A stretch of DNA of 64,000 nucleotides from Clostridium sp. NkU-1 (GCA_001312405.1 BBDR01000004.1:186001-250000), one strand, 5' to 3'. Shown: positions 11,576-21,708, counted from the stretch's first letter. Numbers and translations: made by a program. Notes: generated by a model not told the origin, from the sequence alone.

Positions 11576-11582
11576 TTTTCCA

Positions 11583-12604
11583 TTATTTCAAATCCAATTT
11601 TAAGTCTCCGAATTTAATCCAGCCGATTTTTCTAAGTATTTCACCAAAGAGCAGGGTGAGAAGGGCAGGAAGGAGGAAGCAGACCATCAGGATTCCAAAC
11701 CACATGAAAGGCCCGCCTTTCATTGCAGTGTAAACGCCGATAGGGCCTACCAGCGCAGGTGCCCATGCCGGAGCCTGCTGGTATGTTTTTTAGCTGGAAT
11801 ACCATGGTTGCTATGGGGCCGGTTATCATGGAAGCCAGGGTGGGGGCGATCCAGATCTTTGGATTTTTCACGATGTTTCCCATTTGCAGCATACTGGTGC
11901 CAAGGCCCTGGGCCATAAGGCCGCCTACTCCGTTTTCCCGGAAGGAGAGTACGGCAAAGCCGATCATCTGAGCACAGCAGCCGGCTGTGGCAGCACCTCC
12001 TGCCAGTCCGTCAAGGGATAAGGCGATGCAGATGGCAGCGCTGCTGATGGGCAGGGTCAGGGCGATGCCGATGAGGGCGGATACCAGGATTCCCATAAAC
12101 AATGGCTGTAATTCGGTAGCTGTTTTCACAAGGACGCCAAACCAGTTCATAAAGCCTGCTACGCCTGGTCCTATGGACTGTGCCACGAGGACTCCGGAAA
12201 TGATGGTCACTCCAGGGGTGACCAGAATGTCCAGCCGGGTTTCCTTTGAAACGATCTTCCCAAGCTCTGCTGCAACCACTGTTGCGGCAAGAGCGCCCAC
12301 AGGTCCCCCGAGAGCATTGCCGGCAATACCTACGGTTGCTGCGGAAAAAAGGACCAGGCAGGGGCGTGAAGGGCATAGGCAATGGCAACGCCAGGGCCGC
12401 TCCGGTGGCGGCTTTTGCGTAGTCCGCAATCACAATAAAAATAGCGAGATTGAATTGCTGGCCCAGAGTACCGAATATGGTTCCGATCAAAAGAGACGCA
12501 AAAAGGCCAAATGCCATAGCACCCAATGCATCAATGAGATAGGTCTGGACAGTAATTGTGACGTTTTTCCTCTTCAGGAACTCTTTTACGCCGCATTTTT
12601 CCAT
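11583..12604 (-). CDS. PTS IIC-like permease (PTS_EIIC_2 type)
   Basis: This is an integral membrane protein with about ten helices, resembling stand-alone PTS IIC-type sugar permeases that lack fused IIA and IIB. The N-terminus reads MEKCGVKEFLKRKNV, and glycine-rich helices such as VGIAGNALGGPVGA follow. Frame breaks near 12365 and 11745 are needed to join the parts. The restored C-terminus ends FGDLKLDLK with the stop at 11583-11585. AAAGGAG precedes the ATG at 12604. No partner IIA/IIB gene is adjacent, so the substrate and even PTS dependence are unknown. Confidence 0.78.
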
Positions 12605-12769
12605 AATAAAAATCTCCTTTAAATAGTATGGTGCACACATTTGACCTTTGTCAAAGCAGTTGCCATGTATTCTACCATAAAATAACCGGATTGCAAATAT
12701 TTATGCAGAAATTTGTAAAAATTGATAATTTTTAAACAATATCTGCAGGAAAAACCCATGGGCCGCTGC

Positions 12770-12798
12770 TTGACTTTGTTTAAGGTTTGTGACACAAT
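12770..12798 (+). promoter_or_regulatory. Possible promoter of the GTPase pair
   Basis: TTGACT (12770-12775) and CACAAT (12793-12798) have a 17-base spacer and lie 53 bases upstream of the GTPase start. The -10 is weak. No clear Zur-type operator was recognised. Confidence 0.4.
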
Positions 12799-12851
12799 AA
12801 ATAAATGTAATTTCATGTAAAACTCTGGAAAGAAAAGAGGTACCTATTGAT

Positions 12852-14168
12852 ATGACGAAAATTGATATTATTTCCGGTTTTCTTGGGGCTGGAAAAACGA
12901 CTTTTATTAAGAAACTGCTGCAGGAAGCCATTGCCGGAGAGCAGGTTGTCCTGATTGAAAATGAATTTGGTGAGATCGGTATTGACGGAGGTTTTTTAAA
13001 GGATGCGGGGATTGAGATCCGGGAAATGAATTCCGGCTGTATCTGCTGTTCCCTGGTAGGTGATTTCGGTAAATCCCTTGAAGAGGTGCTGACAAAATAC
13101 CATCCGGACCGTGTGATCATTGAACCGTCAGGCGTTGGTAAATTATCCGATGTCATGAAAGCGGTTGTTGATGTGGCTTCTGAGGTGGAAGTGACATTAA
13201 ACAGTGCGGTCACCATCGTGGATGCGCAGAAATGCAGGATGTACAGAAAGAACTTCGGAGAGTTTTTCAATAACCAGATCGAGAATGCAGGAACAATCGT
13301 ATTAAGCCGTACCGATATCGCTCCTTCCGACAAGGTGGATCAGGCAGTCCAGATCATCCGGGAGCTGAATCCAAAGGCTTCTGTTGTGACGACTCCATGT
13401 GAAGAACTGAGCGGAAAACAGCTTCTGGAAATTATAGAAAAACCGGATACCATGGCAGAGGATTTGATGAAAGAAGTGAGAGAACGCCGCCATCATCATG
13501 AGGAGGGCTGTGGCTGCGGTCATGACCACCATCACGATCATGTTGAAGCATGCGGCTGCGGAGGCCACCACCATGACCATGAGGAAGAGGAGTGCGGCTG
13601 CGGAGGGCATCATCATGACCATGAGAAAGAAGAGTGCGGCTGCGGAGGCCACCACCATGACCATGAGGAAGAAGAGTGTGGCTGCGGAGGCCATCATCAT
13701 GACCATGAGGAAAAAGAATGCGGCTGCGGAGGCCACCATCATGACCATGAGAAAGAAGAGTGCGGCTGCGGAGGCCACCACCATGACCATGAGAAAGAAG
13801 AGTGCGGCTGCGGAGGGCACCATCATGACCATCACCACGATCATGGAGAGGAATGCGGCTGCGGACATGATCATGACCATCATCATGCGGATGAAGTATT
13901 CAGCAGCTGGGGCCTTGAGAATGTAGCTCCTATGAGCAAAGAAGAGCTGGATAAGATTCTTGATGAACTGGCTTATGGAGATGATTTTGGAGATGTACTG
14001 CGTGCCAAGGGCATGATTCCAGGTGAGGAAAAGGGCACATGGCTTTACTTTGACTTGGTTCCGGAGCAATACGAGATCCGAAACGGAGCTCCGGAATATA
14101 CCGGTAAGGTTTGTGTAATCGGAGCGAATTTAAAGGAAGAAGAACTTAAGAAGTCCTTTGGAAGATAA
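12852..14168 (+). CDS. COG0523 (CobW/ZigA-type) metal GTPase with Cys/His repeat
   Basis: G3E-family GTPases of this group act as metal chaperones or insertases. Walker A is GFLGAGKTT (residue 9 on), the metal-binding CxCC motif is GCICC near residue 62, and EPSGVG follows. The usual NKxD is replaced by SRTD. Between the GTPase core and the C-terminal CobW domain lies an insertion of about 130 residues rich in Cys, His and Glu, built of a 14-residue tandem unit. The frame is intact (438 residues). zinc-type uptake genes lie 3.6 kb upstream and a second GTPase-like gene follows. Zinc is the likely metal. Cobalt or nickel are alternatives, though the cobalamin operon is 15 kb away. Confidence 0.88.
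   Translation: MTKIDIISGFLGAGKTTFIKKLLQEAIAGEQVVLIENEFGEIGIDGGFLKDAGIEIREMNSGCICCSLVGDFGKSLEEVLTKYHPDRVIIEPSGVGKLSDVMKAVVDVASEVEVTLNSAVTIVDAQKCRMYRKNFGEFFNNQIENAGTIVLSRTDIAPSDKVDQAVQIIRELNPKASVVTTPCEELSGKQLLEIIEKPDTMAEDLMKEVRERRHHHEEGCGCGHDHHHDHVEACGCGGHHHDHEEEECGCGGHHHDHEKEECGCGGHHHDHEEEECGCGGHHHDHEEKECGCGGHHHDHEKEECGCGGHHHDHEKEECGCGGHHHDHHHDHGEECGCGHDHDHHHADEVFSSWGLENVAPMSKEELDKILDELAYGDDFGDVLRAKGMIPGEEKGTWLYFDLVPEQYEIRNGAPEYTGKVCVIGANLKEEELKKSFGR
13548..13841 (+). repeat. 42-bp in-frame tandem repeat, seven copies
   Basis: Seven tandem units of exactly 42 bases encode the 14-residue motif (A/E)CGCGGHHHDHEEE with E/K changes at the end. Copies 1-6 differ mostly at synonymous or Glu/Lys positions. 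Copy 7 runs on into extra HHHDH. A degenerate copy flanks each side. It lies wholly within the COG0523 gene. Confidence 0.95.
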
Positions 14169-14237
14169 GCAGAATGGAGGGAACCCCTTACAGGGATACC
14201 TATATGCCCTGAGAAAAAGGGTAGGAAAGAGGAAACT

Positions 14238-15189
14238 ATGAGCAACACGGATACAATGGAAGACGACTTTATGCCGGTATTCCTTATAAATGGATTTTTG
14301 GAGTCTGGAAAGACCCAATTCCTTCAGTTCACCATGGAGCAGGATTATTTTCAGTCTGATGAGAAAACGCTGCTGATTGTTTGCGAAGACGGTGAAACCG
14401 AATATGACCAGTCGCTGTTAAAGCGTACCAGGACAGCAGGTGTATTTATAGAGAGCATAGAGGAACTGAATCCGGACAGGCTTTTAGAGCTGGAACTGCT
14501 TTATAATCCGGAACGGGTTTTGATCGAGTGGAATGGAATGTGGAATTTAGATGACCTAAAGCTTCCTGATGATTGGAAAATCTACCAGCAGATCACCCTG
14601 ATCGATATGTCCACCTTTGATTTGTACTCAGCCAATATGAAACCTTTGCTGTATTCCATGGTCCGTAATTCGGAGATGGTCATTTGCAACCGCTGCGACG
14701 GAATAGAAGACTTATCCGGTTACCGGCGGACCCTTAAGGCGATGTGCCTAAGGGAGAGATTGTATTTGAAGATTCCGAGGGCGAGATCAATGAGATTTCT
14801 GAGGAAGATCTTCCCTATGATATGAGTGCAGAGGTGGTGAGCATTTCGCCGGAAGCTTATGGGATCTGGTATATTGATTGCATGGAAAGACGGGACCGTT
14901 ATGAAGGAAAGACCGTGGAATTTACTGCTATGGTTCTGAAGACTCCCGATTTCCCGAAAAATTATTTTGTGCCCGGACGAATGGCAATGACCTGCTGCGA
15001 GGATGATATGACCTTTTTGGGCTTTGTCACCAAGCCAGGGAAGCCAAGGAACTGGAAACAAAGGAATGGGTTCGTGTAAAGGCAAAAATTGCATATGAAT
15101 TCTGGAAGGATTATGAAGGAGAAGGGCCTGTATTGTATGCGGAGTCTGTGGTTCCGGCTCAGCCAATTAAGGGATATGTGCAGTTTTAA
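14238..15189 (+). CDS. CobW-like P-loop protein fused to YcgQ/DUF1980-type domain
   Basis: The N-terminal half resembles a G3E GTPase with a variant Walker A (GFLESGKT in place of GFLGAGKT) near residue 19, and lacks the CxCC motif. The C-terminal half (about residue 190 on) resembles the C-terminal domain of YcgQ/TIGR03943 proteins, with MTCCEDD and a final PIKGYVQF. Frame breaks are near 14745 and 15035. The restored protein has about 317 residues and stops at 15187-15189. It follows the COG0523 GTPase by 69 bases and probably forms an operon with it. Function is unknown, but metal handling is a fair inference. Confidence 0.7.
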
Positions 15190-15234
15190 GAAGTAAAGAT
15201 TGTTTCCCATGGCATGATTCTGGGATGACAGAAA

Positions 15235-15275
15235 GCCGCCCTGCTGACAAAAAAAACAGCGGGGCGGCCTTATTG
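15235..15275 (+). terminator. Rho-independent terminator after the GTPase pair
   Basis: gccgcccTGCTG pairs with CAGCggggcggc across an A-rich loop, followed by cttatt. One G-T pair is included. Confidence 0.75.
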
Positions 15276-15370
15276 CGTTATGGAGATTAATTTACATATT
15301 CCGAGGTTCAGTAAAATGCTGCATATACGGGCAAATTGCTCACGTTGTTCGTAATGGCACCATGAGGCCG

Positions 15371-15757
15371 CTACACAAACAAGCACCACCTGATTCCATA
15401 TTTATCAATTAAATCTGTCATCAGTGGACTATATTCGCATGGTGAAAGGGGCATAAGAATTTTAGCATTTGCTTTCAATATTTCATATGCTTTCCTCACC
15501 ATATCCTCATTTCCTTCTCCGTAATGAAGACAAAACTGCATTGCATTGCCTGTAATTGTTTCCCCGCCTTGAATGGCATATTCTGAATTCCGTTCTGCCA
15601 CTGCTAAAATTTCTCCCTGAATATCTAACTCAGCATGATAAAATGTCCCGTCACTGTTAGGATAACTGCTTATAAGAGTAGCATCAAAAGCTTTTTGATA
15701 AAGAGCCACAGCCTTATCACTTCTTGTAACGTATGCCTGCATCATTGACCTTTTCAT
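15371..15757 (-). CDS. VOC-family protein (glyoxalase/PhnB-like)
   Basis: This is a 128-residue protein of the vicinal-oxygen-chelate fold, resembling PhnB-like proteins. Typical features are the opening MQAYVTRSDKAVALYQKAFDA and the FYHAEL and GNAMQFCLHY strands, with a final YGIRWCLFV. I chose the ATG at 15757 because AGGAGGT lies 6 bases upstream. An upstream in-frame extension has no ribosome site. The frame is intact. Reaction and substrate are unknown. It stands alone on the minus strand. Confidence 0.8.
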   Translation of the reverse strand: MKRSMMQAYVTRSDKAVALYQKAFDATLISSYPNSDGTFYHAELDIQGEILAVAERNSEYAIQGGETITGNAMQFCLHYGEGNEDMVRKAYEILKANAKILMPLSPCEYSPLMTDLIDKYGIRWCLFV

Positions 15758-16225
15758 AATGGACCTCCTGAATATTATTCCTGTTATATGTCTTATCTGT
15801 CTTTTGCAAATGACAGCGAATATAAAATTTACCCATATTTTACAAGGCTCATCCATATAAGAGACTGCATTTTATTTTCAGTATAACAAAGTCCGGCTGT
15901 TTTTTCTATCCTTTAGAAGTGATTTTTCCTTTTTCTTCCATCTTGTTGGAGAAAGTTCCCTCCCCTCATTTGGGAGCAGGTATTTATACTGCTGGAAAAG
16001 AACTTGACGGCAAAACCACTCCGCCCTTATGGAGGCAAAAACAGAGGTGACAGGCTCGTTAAGGCGAGAAAAGAGGGTGTCGCAAATTGTAAAATTTCAA
16101 CAAGATATGGACTCTGGCCATTTGGTCAACACCAATATCTTGTATGAAAAAAACAATTTGCGACACCCTCTTCTAAAAGCACCTGCCTGACTGGAGGCGC
16201 CGGCTTTATGGTTTTTGTTTTCAGA
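15758..16225. other. Intergenic stretch of 468 bases
   Basis: No convincing gene was found. It contains the probable promoter area of the minus-strand VOC gene at its left end and a large palindrome at 16071-16172. The segment 15960-16070 shows short complementary stretches, but no recognisable RNA family. Short frames that run through the palindrome have no ribosome site. Confidence 0.6.
16071..16172. repeat. 102-base palindrome, MITE-like or long terminator
   Basis: The outer arms are a perfect 20-bp inverted repeat (aagagggtgtcgcaaattgt and its complement at 16153-16172). Inside are a perfect 9-bp inverted repeat (acaagatat at 16100-16108, atatcttgt at 16135-16143) and a 26-base loop. Terminal repeats of this kind around a short non-coding core are typical of miniature inverted-repeat elements. 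No clear target duplication is seen. On the minus strand the hairpin is followed by TTTTCTC, so it could also end transcription of the deacetylase gene. Confidence 0.6.
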
Positions 16226-17635
16226 TTACATTGGAGGTACCGGTGTCGGTCTTGCCGGATCAAAAACATCAGGAACATTAAATAAGTCCGTTAAGCTGTT
16301 AGGATAATAAAACATCCGGTATCCGTCAAGGTTTCTGCGGGCCTGGCGGAAGTAGTCAGTGCCCATCTGCATCCAGGTCGGCTTGCTGGCGTCTACGTTA
16401 CAGAAATAACGGAAGCCAAGGGATTTTAAATATGTAAAACGCTCATTATTATCGGTATAAGGAGTCCAGCTTCCAATATCGCTTCCAAAGGGGAAGAGGA
16501 TAATATCTGTGGGTCCGATCAGGGATTCAACGTTGCGTTCCCATTTGTCACTGTCTGCCTTAAAATGTTCCATGGATATGATTCCCATATTCCGATGGCC
16601 CCAGCTGTGGGAGGATAGCTCCCAGCCATGATCCTTTAAGGCCTGAGCTACCTTTGCAGCCTGTTCCCGGTCTGCTTCATAATTGGGATTCGTGGTCTTA
16701 TAGGATTCATCTGTCCGATATCCCAGGATCCCGTTATAACCGGTAAATGCCAGGATTCCCCGGGCTCCCTTGTAGGAAAAGCCGGGATGGGTTTTTATAA
16801 AGTCTTCAAGAATCGGCACCAGATCATAGTCGCCAACAGAAACGCTTCCGTCAGCCATTGTCATCTCGCAGGTGGGATATCCATCCTCTCCGATGACAAT
16901 GCGGGTGGCAAACCCGTCGCCCTGCATATATTCGTAATAGCACACATCATCCTGTGACAGGACAAAGGCTTTCTTTCCCGGAGGAAGCATGATATCACCA
17001 TAAACAAATTTTGGATTGCCGTTTTCATCTTTCGTTTCATAAGCCAGGTCATGGATCTTTACAAGAACATACCCTTTGTCATACATAGACTGCATTATTT
17101 TAAGAAATTCAGATTTGGTGGTCATCATCTGGTTGTAACCCCCCTGCTTGGAATCCCCGTCAAAGGCTTTTGAAGTGTCTGCGATAAGGGAATGGAAAAA
17201 AACATGGGTGACATCCTGAGGATTGAACCGTACCAGGGCCTCCTTGGCGGTATTGTAACCGGCAACTGCAGAAGTCACTTCTTCACTTGTGCTGAAATCG
17301 GGGTCAGACTGGAGAAGACTGATCGCCCCGTCATAATCATATTCCAAAGAAAGGGCTTCTGCCTGGGAAAGAAGGGCTTTTAATTTCTCTTCGCTGGATG
17401 GTTCGCTTGCAGTGGCCTCTTCCGGGGAAGGATCCAGTGTTCCATCTCCGGAAGGAAGCTCTGCAACTGAAGTATCGGCAGGCAATGCCTTATATTTTAA
17501 CTTTTTGTTAATCATAATTCCGCATAGAGTCAATACGGTAACGATTAAAATTCCAAGGAGAACGATCAGGATAACCTGTAATGTGTTGTTCCGGCCTCCG
17601 CCAGAATTTCGTCCACGAAAATCATGTCTGTTCAT
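16226..17635 (-). CDS. Membrane-anchored polysaccharide deacetylase
   Basis: This probable extracytoplasmic deacetylase (NodB homology, carbohydrate esterase 4 type) acts on peptidoglycan or another wall glycan. One membrane helix (about residues 20-45) is followed by a Ser/Glu/Pro-rich linker, an alpha-helical spacer and the catalytic domain. A candidate metal-binding motif is HSWGH in SSHSWGHRNMG, and the catalytic Asp is probably in LSQDDV. The frame is intact. The start at 17635 (MNRHDFRGRN) has AGAGG upstream. The longer frame starting at 17797 is rejected for lack of a ribosome site. About 470 residues, long for the family because of the linker. Confidence 0.85.
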   Translation of the reverse strand: MNRHDFRGRNSGGGRNNTLQVILIVLLGILIVTVLTLCGIMINKKLKYKALPADTSVAELPSGDGTLDPSPEEATASEPSSEEKLKALLSQAEALSLEYDYDGAISLLQSDPDFSTSEEVTSAVAGYNTAKEALVRFNPQDVTHVFFHSLIADTSKAFDGDSKQGGYNQMMTTKSEFLKIMQSMYDKGYVLVKIHDLAYETKDENGNPKFVYGDIMLPPGKKAFVLSQDDVCYYEYMQGDGFATRIVIGEDGYPTCEMTMADGSVSVGDYDLVPILEDFIKTHPGFSYKGARGILAFTGYNGILGYRTDESYKTTNPNYEADREQAAKVAQALKDHGWELSSHSWGHRNMGIISMEHFKADSDKWERNVESLIGPTDIILFPFGSDIGSWTPYTDNNERFTYLKSLGFRYFCNVDASKPTWMQMGTDYFRQARRNLDGYRMFYYPNSLTDLFNVPDVFDPARPTPVPPM

Positions 17636-17823
17636 AGCTAAACCTCTTAATTCTGTAGTATTGGGGCAGTATTGATAGATTTTAAACATACCCGATACAA
17701 GTATAGCATACTTTACCAGAAGATGAAACGAAAAGATGTTAATTATTTTTGGAAAAAATGGCATATGTACGGGAAGCAGTCCCATACAATGATACAAAGG
17801 AATTTTAGGGGATCGTGTATCAT

Positions 17824-19059
17824 ATGAAGAGAGTTACGGCATTAATATTAAGCTGTCTTCTGCTATTTTTCTGTTTATGCTTTCCGGCAGCAGGGCAAGA
17901 GCCGGATGTGGCGGTAGCTCGGACATGATTATCCAGGCAGAAGAGGCGAAAAAGGTGAACGAGTCGGGCGGTCCGGCTTTGCAGTCACCCAGCGCCGTTT
18001 TGATGGAAGCGTCAACCGGTCAGATTATCTATGAAAAGAACGCGGATGAAAAAAAGGAGTCCGGCCAGTATCACGAAAATTATGACTTTGATACTTATTT
18101 TTGATGCGCTGGATTCCGGCAAAATCAAGCTGACAGATGAAGTGGTGACCAGCGCTCACGCAAAGTCCATGGGAGGCTCTCAGGTTTTCCTGGAAGAAGG
18201 AGAAGTACAGACGGTAGAAACCCTGATCAAGTGCATTGTAATCGCTTCCGGGAATGATGCCTCCGTAGCCATGGCGGAATACATAGCAGGAACAGAGGAT
18301 GAATTTGTCAGGATGATGAATGAACGGGCGGCAGGACTTGGGATGACAAACACTCATTTTGAAGATTGCTGCGGACTTACCGAATCGGGCACCCATGTGA
18401 CGACGGCCAGGGATATTGCGGTTATGTCAAGGGAATTGATTACCAAATATCCTCAGATTCATAACTATTCCACCATCTGGATGGAGAATATCACCCATGT
18501 GACAAAGCAGGGAACAAAGGAATTCGGCCTTTCCAATACCAATAAGCTTTTAAAGATGGCTACGAATTTTACAGTGACCGGTTTAAAGACCGGCTCCACA
18601 TCAGTGGCAAAGTATTGTCTTTCCGCAACAGCGGAAAAGGAGGGGGTCCGCCTCATTGCTTCGATTATGGCGGCTCCGGATTACAAGGTCAGGTTTGCCG
18701 ATGCCCAGACCCTTTTAAACTATGGATATGCCAACTGCAAGCTGTATGAGGATAAGGAAATGCTTCCTCTTCCCGATATGGTGGTGGATAACGGAGTAAC
18801 GGATCAGGTGGCCTTGCAATATGGGGGATCTTTTTCTTATTTAAGCCTTAAGGGAGAAGATTTTTCCACCATTGAAAAGAAGCTGGAACTGGAACCTTCC
18901 ATCTCTGCACCGGTAGAAGAGGGACAGAAGGCTGGAAATCTTGTTTACACCCTTGGAGGGCAAAAGATAGGAGAAGTTCCCATATTAACTGCCGAGGCAG
19001 TCAGGGAAGCCAAATTTACGGATTACTTTAAGCGTCTTTGGAGGGCCTTTAATCTGTAA
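17824..19059 (+). CDS. D-alanyl-D-alanine carboxypeptidase (peptidase S11, DacF-like)
   Basis: This penicillin-binding protein trims the terminal D-Ala of peptidoglycan stem peptides. A signal peptide starts at 17824. The three active-site motifs are present: SITK (nucleophile Ser) near base 18062, SGND near 18248 and KTGS near 18589. A C-terminal PBP5-type domain follows. Frame breaks lie near 17905 and in the A-run near 18050, where seven As stand where six fit. The restored length of about 411 residues is normal. A perfect terminator follows. Confidence 0.9.
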
Positions 19060-19077
19060 GATATTCATGGGATAAAC

Positions 19078-19135
19078 AATACCCTGCAAGCGGTACACAA
19101 AAAAGAACCTGTGTACCGCTTGCAGGGTATTTTGC
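19078..19135 (+). terminator. Strong terminator after the carboxypeptidase
   Basis: A perfect 22-bp stem at 19078-19099 and 19110-19131, with a ten-base loop and a following ttttg tract. Confidence 0.9.
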
Positions 19136-19195
19136 CGTATGCTTAAGAGAAAGAGCCGTTGTATCTTGACGTTTTCTCTTCTTTCTGCAAAAATA

Positions 19196-19224
19196 TTGAC
19201 GGAAGGTCAAGGAAAGGATAAGAT
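19196..19224 (+). promoter_or_regulatory. Promoter of the first two-component operon
   Basis: TTGACG (19196-19201) and TAAGAT (19219-19224) are separated by 17 bases. The ribosome site GGGGAGGA follows at 19253-19260, giving a short leader. Confidence 0.65.
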
Positions 19225-19266
19225 TAGTTAGTGCATGGGAGAAAACGAATCAGGGGAGGAAAACAG

Positions 19267-20783
19267 GTGGGAGATCGATTGCTTGCCCTTTGGTATCAGA
19301 TGTCCTTGAAGCGGAAGCTGTATGTGATCATCGGAAGTGCGGGGATCATTATGGCAGCTTCCATCTTCATCAATCTGAAAGTGGCATATATTTTTATAAA
19401 CGATGTGAGCATTATCATGGATGACAACCTGGCCTGTTACAAGTTCCAGGAGTCCATGAAGAATGAGAGCGGATTGTTTGCCCAGCTGCTGGCAAACAAT
19501 ACTGCAGAAAATAAAGCAGCATACCAGTCAGCCTGCCAGGAGACCAGGGGATATTTAAACAGCCTGCCTATGATTATGATAAAATCGGGGAAGAGCGTTA
19601 TGGGATCACCTGGAACATCATCAATTGTTATGATACCTATGAGAAACAGCGGGAAAAAGTGGTGGAAATGAGTCAGAATGACCCCGGCTATATCAAGGAA
19701 CTGTATATAACATACAATATGCAGAAATATCTGGATAACTATGGGACACGCCTGACCAAGGTGGTTTTAATGGGCGGAAATGATTACTACGAGATCCAGA
19801 TTCCTGTGCTTAAGCGCATGCCTTATATTCTGGTTGCCATCAGCATCGCCGCTTTTTTGGTGCTTATGATGCTTTTGCGATTTATTACGGGCAGCATTGT
19901 AAAAACAGTGGTGCAGCTGGCCACGGTCTCAGGTAAGATCGAGAAAAACGATTTTTCTTCCCCTGACGTCCACTGGGATGGAAGGGATGAAATCGGGCAG
20001 CTGGTGAGCGCATTCAACAAGATGAAGCATGCCACACGGGACTATATTACGGCAACAGAAGAGAAACGGCTGATGGAAGAAAAGCTGTACCGCCAGGAAT
20101 TGGAAAGGACAGAGCTTGAGAAACGGTTTTCCATGGCCCAGCTTCAGCTGATCAAAAGCCAGTTAAATCCTCACTTTCTCTTTAATACGCTGAACATGAT
20201 CACCAGGATGGCGCAGATGGAAGAAGCTCCGGTGACAGAGGAAATGCTGGTTGCCATCAGTAACCTTCTTCGTTACAGCCTCCGTACGTCCAGTGCCTTT
20301 GAGCCTCTAGAACAGGAGTTAAAGGTGATAAGGGATTACATGTATATCCAAAAGATGCGTTTTGGGGATCGGATTCAATGGAAAATCCACTGCAGCACGG
20401 ACTTATACAAGGACGAGGTTCCGGTCTTTATGCTGCAGCCTCTGGTGGAAAATGCGGTAATCCACGGCATACAGGAAAAGGAGAGCGGAGGAAGCATTGA
20501 TATACGGATCGAGAAAAGAGGAGAGCTTTTATGGATATCCGTAGCGGATACTGGAAAGGGAATGGACCCGGAAACCCTTGCCGCTATCAGGGGGGCCGTT
20601 GAAACAAAGGGGACCGGGCTCGGAATCGGGCTGGGGAACATATACAGAAGGGTTTCTTATTATTATGAATACGGGAAGGTAACCATTGACAGCGGAGAAA
20701 ACAGCGGCACAGTGGTACAGATAGAATTTGGCCGGAGAAGGGATATGATGGATCATGTATCGGTTAATGATAGTGGAAGATGA
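19267..20783 (+). CDS. YesM/LytS-type sensor histidine kinase
   Basis: This membrane sensor phosphorylates the response regulator encoded next. Two membrane helices (about residues 18-38 and near base 19830-19880) flank an extracellular sensor. A HAMP region and the His_kinase motif follow, with the phospho-acceptor His in LNPHFLFNTLN, and an HATPase with the N box in LVENAVIHG and glycine-rich GTGLGIGLGN. I chose the GTG at 19267 because GGGGAGGA lies 6 bases upstream. The frame break near 19570 joins the sensor to the rest. It overlaps the regulator by 29 bases. Confidence 0.9.
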
Positions 20784-21586
20784 GATGATTGAGCGGATTG
20801 TGCTCAAAAAGATGCTTCAGAAGAAATTCGGAGGGGAGTGTCAGGTTCTTGAAGCGCAGAACGGAAATGAGGCTGTGGAGATTTTTAAAAGGGAGGATGT
20901 TCAGGTGGTGATCCTGGATATCGGGATGCCGGGAATGAATGGAATCCAGACTGCGGAGATTATGAGGAAGGAAAAGAAGGATTGCTGCCTTATTTTTCTG
21001 ACAGCCTATGACCGTTTTGATTATGCAAAAAAAGGCGATTTCCATCAGGGCTATGGAATATCTGCTGAAGCCTTATTCCCAGAAAGAGGTTTTAAATGTG
21101 GTTGAAGAAGCCCTGCGGCTTGCCGGTGAGCGGGAGGAGAAGCAGGGAGGAATAAAAATACATAAGGAGGAGGAATGTGCCGAAGCGCCGGCTGAAGAGG
21201 AAAATGTCCATCAGGTCCAGGACGATGAGCCTGATTTTAACGGAAGCCGTTTGTCTGTGCTGACATCCATGGTGGAGGAATACATCCGGTCCAATTATAT
21301 GAATGATATCTCCATGAGTGAAACAGCCCGGGCCGTAGGATATTCAGAGCCTTATTTTTGCAGGATGTTCAAGCTGCAGTTTGGACAGAGCTTTACTTCC
21401 TATCTGGCGGAATACAGGGTCGGGGAAGCCAAAAAGCTTCTGGTCCAGCCCAATGTAAACGTGAAAGAAGTAGGGGCCAGGGTAGGATATATGGATTCTA
21501 ATTATTTTACAAAGGTTTTCAAGCGCCTGGAAGGGGTGAATCCCTCAGAGTACAGAATGGCAAGACTGAAAGACCTTCAAAGTTAA
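20755..21586 (+). CDS. YesN-type response regulator, receiver plus AraC HTH
   Basis: The N-terminal receiver has the acidic pair ED near residue 8 and the phospho-acceptor Asp in VVILDIGMPG. The C-terminal half is an AraC-type double helix-turn-helix (from about base 21250), including YSEPYFCRMFK and VGYMDSNYFTKVFK. A frame break near 21030 in an A/G-run separates them. The restored protein has about 277 residues, a short form of the family. It probably activates the ABC transporter operon just downstream, whose promoter has a good -10 but a poor -35. Confidence 0.9.
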
Positions 21587-21595
21587 ACGGATTGT

Positions 21596-21632
21596 AAAAA
21601 TACCTGTCACCATAGAGTGGCAGGTATTTTTA
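21596..21632 (+). terminator. Terminator after the first two-component operon
   Basis: The arms aaaaatacctg and caggtattttt are complementary and the right arm ends in a T run. Confidence 0.8.
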
Positions 21633-21708
21633 TGTCCATTTAGCTGAAAAGGCAAAATTCTACTATGGATGATAAAAAGTTACGATAGAATCTGCCAGGA
21701 CCTGCCGG

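Noticed and set aside
11987..12622. Plus-strand open frame of 211 codons over the IIC gene
   Set aside because: It is the complement of a membrane-protein gene, rich in Pro, Met and Arg; the minus-strand frame has a ribosome site and family motifs.
13548..13841. CRISPR-like array of regular repeats
   Set aside because: The 42-base units are contiguous without spacers and lie in the coding frame of the GTPase, with mainly synonymous changes.
13302..14069. Long minus-strand open frame of 255 codons over the GTPase
   Set aside because: It is the complement of the Cys/His repeat and reads as a Met/Ala/Val low-complexity string. No ribosome site, and the plus-strand gene is intact.
15960..16070. 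GEMM-like or other riboswitch in the intergenic stretch
   Set aside because: A few short motifs resemble a c-di-GMP riboswitch, but no complete fold and no gene in the right direction follows.
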